Shown here: positions 37,661-49,103 of the stretch, piece after piece | Position numbering within the stretch: position 1 is the first letter of the stretch | Layout: each line of letters opens with the position of its first letter | Assembly: GCA_024529925.1 (NCBI GenBank) | Contig: JAFEUB010000725.1 | Coordinates: 1,319,001-1,383,000 of the forward strand | From: Ophthalmolycus amberensis | Taxonomy: Eukaryota > Chordata > Actinopteri > Perciformes > Zoarcidae | Length of the DNA stretch: 64,000 bases | Direction: 5' to 3' | Notes under the pieces: generated by a model | What the model saw: the letters and a program-made list of their open reading frames with translations, nothing else | Told to the model about the DNA's origin: nothing | Database searches by the model: none | Translations under genes and position numbers: made by a program

Positions 37661-37734
37661 CAGGCACGATGTTGCATACACATAAAGGAATGATCCCAGT
37701 CTCTTCCACACAGTGAGGCATAGAGCTTATGTAT

Positions 37735-37830
37735 CAATCATTGGTATCAGATGGGTACTCGGTATCGGCTGATACCCAAAGCCCAGGTATCTGTATCGGG
37801 ACTGAAAACGTTGGACGGGTGTATCCCCAC
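37735..37830. repeat. Degenerate DNA-transposon end (GGTATCGG-type)
   Basis: gtactcggtatcggctgata, then agcccaggtatctgtatcgg and actgaaaacgttggacgggtg, resembles the terminal part of fish hAT-like elements rich in 'ggtatcggtatcgg'. The opposite end and a target duplication are not found. Confidence 0.35.
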
Positions 37831-39479
37831 ATAAAACTGCTCATTAATGCAGCTTTAACGGTTTCTGTGAATACCTGCTTGGTTGTTAGAAGGTGAAGCA
37901 GATGTTAACGTCAAAGACTACGGCCACAAGCTTCTGGCAATCAGCAGTTTCACTGCTAAATAACCGGTGTCCGCCTTCACTGCCCATGTTGGTTGAACTC
38001 TAGTGTTCAGCCGTGTTGTTTCGAAGAAGGCAGGAATCCTGCTGATGTTGGTCATTTTTATTTTGGGAGCAATTAGTCCCCACGTTTGCATATCGGTAGC
38101 ACCTGATCTCCCTGGCACTTGTTCATTCAGCCATATGCAATACATCTGGAGAGGAATAATTTCCCTCCTCTAGCTTCAGGCTGTCAGAAAAAGAACCCAC
38201 ACACAACACCTCAAGAATGGTGTGGCACTAGTGTTTAATGTATGAATTATATGCATGAAGCCTTTTTTTCCTCCTTTTTTTTTTACAGTTGATTTGAATT
38301 CCAAATGAAGTAGGGAGGGGTCAACGAGGTCCGTGCTGTTAAAAAGAGGAAAGGCTTTAATGTGTTGTTTATTGATCTCCTGGGGGTTCAGTGGGGAAGA
38401 AAGAGGTTAAAAAAACACACATGATCAAACACATCATGTGATCAACAGATGACTCGCGAGCCTGCTGCAGTTCATTGCCTGATAGATGAGAGTGGAGAGT
38501 AAGTTTACAAAATAGTGGTTCCTCATGCTGGATATTCAAATAATTTTACTTTGGTAAATGTTGTTTTGCTATGATTGCTTCCTCTTCCAACATTCATGCA
38601 ACTTTTTTGGAGGTCCACCATTGTGATCCAGTGTCCATCATGCTTTGGATGTTTGACTGCAGCCTAGTCCTTTATCAGACTGTCATGTACCGGTAGCTCA
38701 ATGCACGGCTAACTTGATCTTACAGAAATGTGACGTGTTAAAAAGAATACATGTCGGCCCGACGCACCCCACGCCAATGGAAAGTCAATTAGGATCAATT
38801 ATTGTGGTGGACACACGAATGAAACGCATCCATGTGAATATGCTCAGAGGTTAGAAATATTCATTTTGAATATTGGGGTCTATATTGATACAAACCAATT
38901 TGAGAAACCTATAAAAAAAACATTAATTAATTATTTGATTAACTTGAGGTTCATTGGACTTTTCTATTTGAACTTGTGTACCCTTTAAATATATATATTT
39001 ATAAATAAATACTATTTTTTTAGTTAACTGTATCTGGCATTTGTATTTACAAATCCAGATATAGTTAACTTAAAATTAAACAGTCCTATTTGATTTCCTT
39101 GTTTGCGTTTTGAGATCTACTTTTGTCTGTTCGACTGTTTTTATTAATGATTTTTAAAATACTTTCATCAGTTTTAAAGACTGTTTAATAATGCAAACAC
39201 ACCTCGAAGAGGATGAAAATACGCTAAATAAGTTTAGCGCTTTAAACTATCGGCCCTTCTTTGAAAAATGTGAGTCAATCAATGTTGAGCGTGAAAGAAA
39301 AATGACTCCAATATAATGGATCACAAATCGCAGCCGCAGCTGGATCACAGTGTTCCAGCTGCCTCCAATACGCACTTCACACCATAACTATTTGCAGAGA
39401 GGAGGTCATTTTCTGTTATTCCCCTTAAATCACACAGATCTAAAAACACGATATTGATGTACTGTATCGTCTCCGCTCT

Positions 39480-39515
<36 letters not shown>

Positions 39516-39655
39516 TACACCGCTCCACTTGGCGTGCTCCTCTTCCTGCTCTCTTCTCACACAGCAGCAGGGGGGCCGTCACACACACTGAACACAAACC
39601 ATCGGCTGATCTGCTGGTTAAACTGGGGCATTCCACACACGATCAGACGAAGCAC

Positions 39656-39692
<37 letters not shown>

Positions 39693-42600
39693 GACATGAT
39701 GGTACACATTCATTCACCCACAAACTTTGATGCATGACATGTTAAATTGCTGACACGGGCAAAGTCCTCCACCGTCCACCTGGTTGTGTTTGTGATCATT
39801 TTTATACGTGTGGGCTTTTATTGGATTCCAGCTCTTCTCTGCATCTTCTCCTGTTTGTGAACTTCTGCCTCTGTTGTAGATGCAGCACATAATATAAGCC
39901 AGAGATAAATCCCCCATGTCATTTATCATCTTTCAAAATGTGTGCGACGTTTTGATTCTTTTAAAAACTTAAGAAAAAGAAAAAAGCACCAAAACCAATC
40001 ATCTTACAATACATATAGGCCATGTTAATAATAACTGATAATAATACAAATATATAATAATTAGTTCATCATTGTTTGATTCAATATCATACACAAAATT
40101 TTATGTTGAGATTTTAACACCACAGAATTTATAACACATTTCACTATTTGAACAATCCATCAACCCTGGTTTGGTTTCCCCTCTTCGAAATTTCAAAAAG
40201 GTAATTTTAGATAATTATTGAATTGCTTAATATTTAATATTTTGGGGGGATCCGATAATTTCCGTCACCTGTCAAATATGTCAGTGTTGGTAGGCCAGAG
40301 GTTTAAATTATCCATCTTGACTATTTGGGTCTACATTTCTGCTGACCAATTTAAGGAAATTCATTTCATTTTGGGATCCAAAAAATAACCAATTTAATTT
40401 GATCAACTTGAGGTTTAATGGACTTTTGTTTTTGAACTTGGAAATCCTAAAAACAACAACCAACAACAACAAAATTAACTAAATTCAAGTTTTTTAAATT
40501 GTGCAACTTTTAAAATGACCAAAAAAGAAATGCAGACCATATGAATTTGATAGATTATTTCAATATCAATGATATACATTTAGTATGACAAGAAAGTAGG
40601 TATCCAGTAGTGAATAACTCAATTAAGTATTTAGTTGCTGATAAAGTTAAACATCCTTAAGACCTTCTATGATTGTTTTCAAAGAAAAAGGTCTTCACAG
40701 GTCTACATTTAATACAAAAATACAAAATGGAGCAGAGGAAAACCTTCCCCACACGCAACATGCATGATCTAAAAGGGACCAGAGGACAGTCAGACCAGAT
40801 CTGCTGGTCTGACTCTGACCAGACTGCTGCTCTCAGTTGTTACTTCGGAGTCCTCACACCCTCCAACCTCCAAAGAACTCCACGAATTTTGTGTAGAGGA
40901 AGAAAGTGTGGAGCATTTTTATTCTGTGTCGTCAGAAGTATGATTTAGTGAGAAGTGAGGAAAAATATCAGTAATGCATTAAAGAAACATTTTAGTCACA
41001 AATGTTGAAAACTTGTTCACTGGAGTATTCAGGGTCAACACAACTAAGGAATGGAATGAGGAATATTCATTTCATTTAATTTAGTTTCCTTTGTTTTGTT
41101 GTCGGATTAGAGAGAGAGGGCGGATCCTCAGTCCACGCCCCAGATTAAGGGGTGATGCCAATGCAGCCGAAAGCTGTTTGCCAAAGCTGTTTGCCAAGCA
41201 AAAAAAGAAGAGCTGTTAAATCATTCAAGATGCAGCCCAGCAGGGTGTGTCAAAGTGGTTATTAATCATTAAACAAATTAATTAATTAGTTAATTAAAAT
41301 GTATTGCGAAAGTGAAAAAGGGCGTAGAACATTCTGATGGAAGTATATGATGGCCAACATTTCCATCGCTCGCTTATATCTCATATTTGTTGCACCAATT
41401 TTTGGGGTTGATACCATTTGTTCCACAGATATGGTAACAAATGTAACCAAAATACCACATAAGGCACAGAGACCTCGAGGAACGCCGTAGACAAGTCCAT
41501 GCTGTGACTTGGTATCAAAAACATTTGACATTTGGAGATTTCTGCAAGAATTGCATTTTTCTGCCATGGGATGGCGAGTACTTCTGTTCTGGAAACTGCA
41601 CAGAAACCCCGTTATTGCCAATAAAGCTAGTAAAGCCACACATCCTCTGAACGCTGTTGGTCTCTGTGGTTGTAACGTTTCATGAGGCTGTGATTATCCT
41701 CGAGGTAAACTGTGAGGTCAAGTTTCAAAAAAACGTCTCACAATGTGAAATGGCTACTGGAGACTAACATCATCACACATATATATGATTGGGCTGATTG
41801 GATCCACGAGTCTCAGCTTTCCAGACAGACAATTTATGCAAATCCAACACTGTTTAAGGACCCAGTGAGCAGAAATATTCACACACTATTTTTAGAGTAG
41901 GCGAAAATAACAGATTTATAAACTGCATGGGGTTAGCATAAAGTAGCATATCTGTCAAGGGGAGACTTGTAGGTAAACAGAGAACATTAACATTCACATA
42001 TGTTGAGGTGAGAGATCACGGGAGCCTTTCTGAATATGGCCATGCCAGTTTCCCCTCGCCTAAATTAAGACGAACTTTGGAGCGTTATTTTGCCGCCTTC
42101 CCGACAAGCTAGCATGACATGGTTGGTACCGACGGATGGCACAGTTTCATATCATACCGATATATTCCCCCTAGTTTTGAAACAGAGCCCACTACAGCCT
42201 CTTAAAGGCAGTAATGACGGCCGGGACCGGGAACCAGCAGCTGCGGTGGAAAAGTTTGGAAAACCACATTTACTGCTGTGATGTTTACCACTTGATCAGA
42301 GCTGATCACATCCACTCAGGTTTTAAACCTATTGACATAAAGAGCAGTATGACAGGAACTGACCCAAGTCCAATGTCCAGGATGTTCTGATGAAAGAGTC
42401 TTACAGTGTGTGACCAAGTGTGTGTTTTCTTTTAATTTGTGATAAGAACAAGTTCACCTTACGTTTCTGTGATTCTGTGGATTTTTGTGGAAATAAACTG
42501 GTTCCGTTTAACGACAGCTTTTCTCATCATTTTCACACACGATAAAAGAAGGAGCCCCGGCGTCCGGTTGTTCTTCCACAAACCAGCTTGTTTTCTACTC

Positions 42601-44551
42601 CAGTGCTAAATATGAAACGCCACCGCCCATTTCAATCCTGACCTAGAAATCCTCGTAATCTCATCTTCGTATTCATTAGCTGTGCGCTCAGAGCGTGTAT
42701 TTTGCATTTTCATTCATTTCTCCTTCTCTGAACTCTTCCTCTATCCTCTATCCTCTCCTCACCCTTCCTACCTCCCCCCCACCCCACCCCTTTGCACTGG
42801 AAAGAGTTAGTTTAGTCGGGGCTACATGCCTTTGGCACTGCTTGAAAATCTGGTTTCCCATTAAGCCTTGGAAAGTTGAATCTGGGGGCAGGATGGTGTG
42901 TGTGTGTGTGTGTGTGGACTTTTTTTGGAGGTTCTTGGCAGAGAGAACCAGTTTAGCGCCAGTCGCCTTTGAGCAACTGTTTAACATATATTGCTCCCAG
43001 TGAAGTGCTCATGCCTAGTAGAATTAAATGTGCAACATTAGAAACGTATTTGCTGATTGTAGTGTCTTTGCGTGACCGCGTTTGGCAGAAGACTGCAAAG
43101 AAGAAGTGCATCATGGGTAACGTAAAACAGATGATTAGACTCCATGCATGTTGTGTTCATCCTGCATTATCTTTGGCTGTCATAATGCAGAATAAACATA
43201 AATTAAAAAGGCAAATGAATGAATGAATGAAATGTATTTATAGAGCGCTTTTCACAGACATATCATTATGCAGCTCTTTATGGTCACAAAGAAGGAGCCG
43301 GTATTCAGATTTAACGTGTCACCCTCCAGCCGATCCGACCGTACACTCTGATATCAGTTCCTCCAGCCTTCTAACTCTCTGCCCTGTTAAAACATCGATC
43401 GCCGCCCCCCTCAGTCCATCTCCCAGCTTTTCATTGCAATATTCCGTCCCTGGGTTTTCATGGCGATCAATTTTCCGTTGCAGCTTAAACTTGCTGCCAA
43501 GATTGTGCCAAGCTTTCTGCGTTCTCGGAGGTGTTCAGCACTGTGTTGCTTTTGCAATCCCCAAAGCAATCCCTGGTAACCATTGCCCCGAAATGCAAAA
43601 GAAAAGGTTGCATCAGTGTGTACTCTATGGACATTAATATACTTCCCAGCTCACTTCAGTGTCACCGTTTGCCCGACATTATTTTTCTTGCTGTTCCTTC
43701 ATCACAACACTTTGAAAGTCTTTTTTTTTTCTGGTATCTTCCTCTCTTATTTTCCTCCCGCTGGCTTTGGGCATCTGAACTTCTCATCACACTAAGCGTG
43801 CTGTCAAGTTGGATTAGTCCGTGAAGTTTAACTGGTGGGTATTTTATTTATTTTATTACAGGAAGGGCACTCCAGGCTTACGTCTGACAAATAAACCTTG
43901 CTGAGTTGCGAGTTCAAAGTTTATCCGTTTATTTTCCGCGGGCTGTTTCGACCCCTCAATTATCTCTCCCGGGTGTGAAGTTGTTCTGCCGCGGCGTGAC
44001 GACGCACGCGTGGCATCATCAATAGCGAGGCCGCGGGGGAGAGGGGGGAGCGGGGTGACTGGGAGGTCGGATCCTGTCTCTGCTTCTTGATGAGTGGACT
44101 TAACTGTGGGAAAGAAAGAGAGAAGGAGCGGGAAACAGAGACAACAGCAGTTTAACAACACTAAGGCGCTCTGGTGAACTTTCAGTGCTGTTTAAATGAA
44201 TGCTGCGCCACTGTAGTTTATCAATACAATGGTCATCATCCTTTTTGTACAATAATTAGTAAACTGTTCATCACAACTTTTTTGTTTATGAACAAATATC
44301 CTACCATGAAAAAGTATTTCAAAGTTTTCTGAATCTACTCTTGATTTACAGAATATCATTTTCCGTGATATATACTTATTTAACGATAGCAAGTTTAGTC
44401 TTCTAAGCTTTTGGGGCATTATCAAGGCGTATAGTAATCAATAATAATAATAATATAATAATAATGGTCCAAAAAATAAATATAAAAAATAGTTTTTAAA
44501 TCCAATGTCTCCTTGTATCTTTAATTCACTGTAGAAATTCAGAATGTTATA
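37831..44551. other. Non-coding interval
   Basis: No gene recognised in about 6.7 kb. Landmarks: TG run at 39482-39513, CA run at 39658-39689, TG run at 42896-42916, and a small LINE 3' end at 43212-43275. 38880-39180 and 40000-40650 are strongly AT-rich. 43225-44160 has longer open frames on both strands but no recognisable domains. Confidence 0.35.
43212..43275 (-). repeat. Short LINE 3'-end fragment
   Basis: (gaat)n followed by aaatgtatttatagagcgct and tttcac. On the minus strand this is the '...gtgaaaagcgctctataaatacattt' 3' terminus of L2-type fish LINEs with a simple-repeat tail. It matches the fuller 3' end at 58856-58920. Confidence 0.6.
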
Positions 44552-45363
44552 ATGATGGCTGATACCGGCAGATACACATTAACTAGGCTCCTGGACTGTG
44601 TCAATGCCATCAGAGACTGGACGGCAGAAAACTGCTTGCAACTCAACGACTCTAAGACGGAGGTCCTAGTTATTGCTCCAGAGGAGTTTGTCCCCATGAT
44701 CAGGCAGATTATTAGTCCACTCTCCTCTGCTGCCCATTGCAACCTGCGCAATCTTGGGATTTTCTTTGATCGATCCATGTCGTTTGACCCTCATGTTAAG
44801 CAGCTGTCCAGGTACATGTTTCTTCCATCTAAGAAATATCAGTAAACTGAGATCTGTAGTATCAATACCTGAATTAGAAATGATCATACACACATTTATC
44901 TCCTCTCGCATTGACTACTGCAACTCACTTTTCACATCACTCAGTGTATCTGCTCTTAACCGTCTGCAGGTCATCCAAAATGCTGCCGCCAGATTACTCA
45001 CCAGGACAAATCGACGGTCTCACATCACCCCCGTACTCCGATCTCTCCACTGGCTCCCTGTAGCATTTAGGATACACTTCAAAATTCTCACCCTTCGCTT
45101 ACAGAGCACTACACGGTCAGGACTCCGACATTATCTAGCTGATCTACTTCACCCATGTTCACCCGCCCTGCACTCTCAGGTCAAACGCTCTAGGTCTTCT
45201 GTCAGTCCCTCGCACTCGCCTTAAGACCCGTGGTGACCGAGCTTTTGAGGCAGTAGCACCGAGGCTGTGGAACGCTCCGCCTGCACCTCTACGCCTCGCA
45301 GATTCTGTGAACACTTTCAGAAACCAGCTCAAAACGCACCTCTTTAGACTGGCGTTTGGGTAA
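44552..45363 (+). pseudogene. L2-type LINE ORF2 C-terminal part (broken)
   Basis: Three consecutive frame segments give one protein. 44552-44840 reads LLDCVNAIRDWTAENCLQLN...KTEVLVIAPEE...LRNLGIFFD, the reverse-transcriptase thumb side. About 44810-45210 reads LRNISKLRSVVS...FISSRIDYCNSLFTSLS...RLQVIQNAAARLLT...HITPVLRSLHWLPVAFRI. 45214-45363 reads TRLKTRGDRAFEAVAPRLWN...LKTHLFRLAFG and a stop. These are hallmark blocks of L2/Maui-type LINEs. Two frameshifts and loss of the 5' part make it a dead copy. Its stop codon (45361-45363) lies within the 8-bp target duplicated by the hAT unit, and its 3' UTR resumes at 51748. Confidence 0.88.
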
Positions 45364-45367
45364 AACC
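45360..45367. repeat. Left target-site duplication of the TRIM-carrying unit
   Basis: gtaaaacc, identical to 51740-51747. It contains the TAA stop of the interrupted L2 frame, showing that the duplicated target was pre-existing LINE sequence. Confidence 0.88.
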
Positions 45368-45650
45368 CAGTGGCGGGCCGTGCATTTTATACCTGGGCCT
45401 TCACTGCTGTCCTGCAGCTGAAACACAGCTACGGTTATTTGTTTCGTGTAAAAATGAAGCCAACACCTATAGATACACTAACTGCAGAGAATACGCTGAG
45501 AGTGCGTCTCCTCTCTGCTCTGACTGCAGCTGGGACTGCTGCAGTCAGTGATGTTGGGCTTAGCAGAAATAAAATAACCACACATCCCAGTAAAATACCT
45601 AATGACATCATGATGCAGGTAAGTGACAAAGAAATAGTATATGTTTCTGA
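45368..45650 (+). mobile_element. hAT family E, left-end fragment (E1)
   Basis: The first 175 bp are almost identical to 50496-50670 (cagtgg.gggccgtgcatttt ... gactgcagctgggactgctg). The rest, 45545-45650, has no match in the window. The copy is cut off where the inverted copy E2 begins. It provides the outer left terminus of the composite. Confidence 0.8.
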
Positions 45651-46426
45651 CAGTGGTGGGCCGTTCTTCTCTGCTGGCCTAAACAGAATCACAAAGTTTT
45701 AGCTATTTTATAATTTAATAATTTTTCTTAAATACACTACATGTATTATAATTTATGAAAATATTTTTCCCATTCTCTTATTTTCTCATTGCACAGCTCC
45801 TGTCTTCCTCAGTTGCTCTGCTTCCAGTGCAGCTTGTTTTAAGTAGAGCTTTTATCCAATCAGATCTCACCTCTGTGTCTCTAGGTAAGAACAGAGGCCT
45901 GAGGCCTGCAGACTCACAAGTGAATCCATGTGCAGTTTAAGTCAATGGGGACGATATTGTTGATTGTCATAGTGTTCAACCAATCAGATCTTTAGTTTGA
46001 CATGTTGGGCGTATTCTTTGACAGTGTCAGAGCCTGCTAGCTGGCCTACAAGTACGTCAGCATTACGTGCAGCTCAGTTTTCAGGTGCAGCTGCAGCGTG
46101 TGCTGTGATTGGTCAGTGGGCGAGCACGTGACTATTGGAAAACGAAACCTAAGCAGAGGCTTAGTCAAGAGTAGTGACAGTTCAAATTCCCGTTCTGCAC
46201 GCGGGAGCTGCCGTGATCGAGCAGCGGGAGCTGCCTTGAACGAGCAGCGGGAGCTGCCGTGAGCCGCCCCAAAGCACTCACAGGCGGCTACTCGCGCAGC
46301 AGTCCCAGCTGCAGTCAGAGCAGAGAGGAGACGCACTCTCGGCGTATTCTCTGCAGTTAGTGTATTTGTGTTTCAGCTGCAGGACAGCAGTGAAGGCCCA
46401 GGTATAAGATGCACGGCCCCCCACTC
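45651..46426 (-). mobile_element. hAT family E, short inverted copy (E2)
   Basis: It begins with cagtggtgggccgttcttct, the reverse complement of the right end at 51739, follows the inverted sequence of 51310-51739 closely to about 46045, and ends with the inverted left end (aggtataagatgcacggccc then cccactc, last base changed from the expected g). The part between includes a repeated motif gagcagcgggagctgcc (about 46190-46265). It is much shorter than E3 (776 against 1244 bp), lacking the transposase relic. No target duplication is visible around it. Confidence 0.8.
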
Positions 46427-47421
46427 TCTCCTTCAATGCCCACTCATCCAAGTCGGTTACACTTCCTCTTGGATGAGTGTTTTCAATCTGGCACCTAAGT
46501 TTATTTAGAGGTTGACGCTCTCTCTCTGCAGAGTAAACCAATTCTAGTGGCTCATACGTGATCATTGAGAGACATTATGTTTATATGAGTCCTATGCATT
46601 GTTTTTTAGGACAGATCCTCCTCATTCCTGTGCACCAGTTTATGGTTGGTGGAGATTCATGTTGTTCCTGAGCAGTTTTCTCAGTCGTCACTCAACCAGT
46701 GAGTGACTCAGCTTTTACAACAGGTGGAATATTTTAACATCAACAACAAATGGAAAATGTGCAGATGATATCAGGTCCAGTCATGAAGTCATGAAATGAA
46801 TAAATGTGAATCTTGAAACGCTGCTTTGCATCAGGATCATATCTTGAAACTCAACTCTTTTGTCAAAATGCTTCAAAGTTTATCATTAAATATGAGAGAA
46901 AGGTATTATACGACAATTTAAATGTTTCATATTAGTTTCATTTGATAACTCTTTGTCAGCTGTTTTTAAGCAGTAAAAGAAAACTGAACAGAATTAGTCT
47001 TCTGATGGCTTCATGTTTGTCTATAACTCTTCCTCTGAGGAGACAAGAAATATTTAACAACTACAGAAATGAAATGTTTTCATAAGTGGAGCAGGTTTTA
47101 ACCGAGGCTCTGCTTGTGAATGAGGAAGCAAAGTTGACATTCACAGCGCTGCTCCTCTTCCTGGAATGAAGCACAGCTTGATAAGCCCTCCTTCTTCCTC
47201 CTGCTCTCAAACACAGCCGGCTCCACTCTGCCCACATGTTTCCTTGTTCCCTCCCCTTCAGATCTACAGTTTTAAAGATGGGTGTAACCAACATGGTGGT
47301 GAAGCGATAGAGCTGACAGGCTCCATTCACTGAACAAACACATGTTGTTCAGATCAGAAGTCAAAGCAGAGTCACTTCTAGTGAAGTGAAACTCAGACAG
47401 TCGTTGTCACTGAGAGGTGAA
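46427..47421 (+). promoter_or_regulatory. TRIM upstream region
   Basis: Roughly 1 kb between the inverted hAT copy and the TRIM start codon. It has no further transposon ends. An ISRE-like GAAGTGAAACT is at 47383-47393, one A short of the GAAANNGAAACT consensus, only 29 bases before the start codon. Interferon-inducible fish TRIM genes often carry such sites, so regulation by IRFs is possible, but the site is imperfect and its position relative to the transcription start is unknown. Confidence 0.35.
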
Positions 47422-48657
47422 ATGGCGCAGAAAGGAGTTCAGCTGGATCGGGAAGCCATCTCTTGTTCCATCTGTCTGGATCTACTGAAGGATCCGGTGA
47501 CTACTCCCTGTGGACACAGCTACTGCATGAACTGTATTAAAAGCTTCTGGGATGAAGAGGATGTGAAGAAACTCCACAGCTGCCCTCAGTGTAGGCAGAC
47601 CTTCACACCGAGGCCTCTCCTGCTGAAAAGCACCATGTTAGCAGTTTTAGTGGAGGAGCTGAAGAAGACTGGACTCCAAGCTGCTCCTGCTGATCACTGC
47701 TATGCTGGACCTGAAGATGTGTCCTGTGATGTCTGCACTGGGAGGAAACTGAAAGCCTTCAAGTCCTGTCTGCAGTGTGTGGTCTCTTTCTGTGAGAAAC
47801 ACCTCCAGCGTCATTATGAATCCCCTGCCTATGAGAAACACAAGCTGGTGGACCCCTCCAAGAAGCTCCAGGAGAACATCTGCTCTCGTCACGATGAGGT
47901 GATGAAGATGTTCTGCCGTACTGATCAGCAGTGTATCTGTTACCTCTGCTCTGTGGATGAACACAAAGGCCACGACACAGTCTCAGCTGCAGCAGAAAGG
48001 ACTGAGAGGCAGAGAGAGCTGGAGGTGAGTCGACTAAACATCCAGCAGAGAATCCAGGACAGAGAGAAAGACGTGAAGCTGCTTCAGCAGGAGGTGGAGG
48101 CCGTCAATCGCTCTGCCGACGAAGCGGTGAAGGACAGCGAGAAGATCTTCACCGAGCTGATCCGTCTCATGGAGAAAAGAAGCTCCGATGTGAAGCAGCA
48201 GGTCAGATCCCAGCAGAAAAGTGAAGTGAGTCGAGTCAAAGAGCTTCAGGAGAAGCTGGAGCAGGAGATCTCTGAGCTGAAGAGGAGAGACGCTGAGCTG
48301 AAGCTGCTCTCACACACAGAGGATCACAACCAGTTTCTACACAACTACCCCTCACTGTCACCACTCAGAGAAGCTACAGACTCGTCCGCCATCCATATCC
48401 GTCCTCTGAGCTACTTTGAGGACGTGACGGCGGCTGTGTCAGAAGTCAGAGATAAACTACAGGACGTTCTGAGAGAGAAGAGGACAAACGTCTCACTGGC
48501 AGCGACTGAAGTGGACGTTTTACTGTCTCCTTCACAAGCAGAGCCCAAGACCAGAGCTGAGTTCTTAAGATATTCAAGTGAAATCACACTGGATCCAAAC
48601 ACAGCAAACACACATGGCTGTTATTATCTGAGGGGAACAGAAAAGCAACATTTATGA
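47422..48657 (+). CDS. TRIM protein N-terminal frame as read (RING-B-box-coiled coil), 411 aa
   Basis: The start at 47422 is chosen because MAQKGVQLDRE is the usual N-terminus of this family and the context (gtgaaATGg) has a purine at -3 and G at +4; the upstream in-frame codons up to 47386 have no ATG. RING C3HC4: C15, C18, C30, H32, C35, C38, C54, C57. First B-box-like zinc site: C102, C105, C116, C119, C124, H127 and H140. B-box2: C154, H157, C165, D168, C173, C176, H181, H184. A charged heptad-rich coiled coil runs from about 190 to 300. The last 14 residues are out-of-frame sequence. If translated like this, the product would have ligase and oligomerisation parts but no SPRY, which could in principle act as a dominant-negative or decoy; that is speculation. 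Confidence 0.8.
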   Translation: MAQKGVQLDREAISCSICLDLLKDPVTTPCGHSYCMNCIKSFWDEEDVKKLHSCPQCRQTFTPRPLLLKSTMLAVLVEELKKTGLQAAPADHCYAGPEDVSCDVCTGRKLKAFKSCLQCVVSFCEKHLQRHYESPAYEKHKLVDPSKKLQENICSRHDEVMKMFCRTDQQCICYLCSVDEHKGHDTVSAAAERTERQRELEVSRLNIQQRIQDREKDVKLLQQEVEAVNRSADEAVKDSEKIFTELIRLMEKRSSDVKQQVRSQQKSEVSRVKELQEKLEQEISELKRRDAELKLLSHTEDHNQFLHNYPSLSPLREATDSSAIHIRPLSYFEDVTAAVSEVRDKLQDVLREKRTNVSLAATEVDVLLSPSQAEPKTRAEFLRYSSEITLDPNTANTHGCYYLRGTEKQHL

Positions 48658-49103
48658 GTGAAAAACAGTCTTATTCTAGTCACACAGACAGATTCACTTC
48701 ATATTATCAGGTCCTGAGTAGAGAGAGTCTGACTGGACGTTGTTACTGGGAGGTGGAGTGGAGAGGAGAAGAAGTTTATGTAGCAGTCGCATACAAGAAT
48801 ATCAGCAGAACAGGGAGCTCTCATGAATGTGTGTTTGGATTTAATGACAAATCTTGGGCGTTAGATTGTGACAAAAACGGTTTTGCATTTTGGTACAACA
48901 AGATCCAAACTCCCGTCTCTGGTCCTCAGTCCTCCAGAGTAGGAGTGTACCTGGATCACAGAGCAGGTATTCTGTCTTTCTACAGCGTCTCTGAAACCAT
49001 GACTCTCCTCCACAGAGTCCAGACCACATTCACTCAGCCTCTCTATGCTGGACTTAGGATTTATTATCTTGGAGCCACTGCTGAGTTCTGTAAACTAAAA
49101 TAG
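48618..49103 (+). CDS. Detached PRY-SPRY (B30.2) frame of the TRIM gene
   Basis: In the shifted frame codons run LLLSEGNRKATFMSEKQSYS, then the canonical SPRY blocks LTGRCYWEVEW, VAVAYKNISR, CVFGFNDKSWALDC, RVGVYLDHRAGILSFYSVS and FTQPLYAGLRI, ending AEFCKLK and a TAG at 49101. All structural landmarks of a B30.2 domain are kept and no stop interrupts it. An ATG at 48654 (internal M of the family sequence) overlaps the upstream stop by four bases (atga), but there is no sign that it is used as a start. The SPRY normally decides ligand specificity and is under diversifying selection in fish TRIMs. Confidence 0.8.
   Translation: MLLSEGNRKATFMSEKQSYSSHTDRFTSYYQVLSRESLTGRCYWEVEWRGEEVYVAVAYKNISRTGSSHECVFGFNDKSWALDCDKNGFAFWYNKIQTPVSGPQSSRVGVYLDHRAGILSFYSVSETMTLLHRVQTTFTQPLYAGLRIYYLGATAEFCKLK

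Larger units (their letters stand above)
47422..49103 (+). pseudogene. Single-exon TRIM gene (RING, B-boxes, coiled coil, PRY-SPRY) with a two-base frameshift
   Basis: Intact relatives are E3 ubiquitin ligases of the large fish TRIM16/TRIM25-like, finTRIM-type family, linked to antiviral signalling and pathogen recognition through the variable SPRY domain. The gene occupies 1682 bp without an intron, two bases more than a 559-residue frame. The first 397 codons are open; at about 48607-48617 two extra bases (a CA or GG, not distinguishable) shift the frame inside the PRY segment LDPNTANT..LLLSEGN. The first frame then stops at 48655-48657, while the SPRY frame runs open to its normal end at 49101-49103. 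Apart from this indel no other lesion is seen, so the break is recent, polymorphic or a sequencing error. The gene lies inside a hAT composite. Confidence 0.88.

Noticed and set aside
47386..47421. Earlier TRIM start codon
   Set aside because: The open frame extends upstream to a GTG, not an ATG; the family N-terminus and good start context are at 47422.
48654..48660. Programmed frameshift or ATGA stop-start coupling joining the two TRIM frames
   Set aside because: No slippery heptamer is evident at the shift point, and the frames diverge about 40 bases before the ATGA overlap; a plain two-base indel explains the data.
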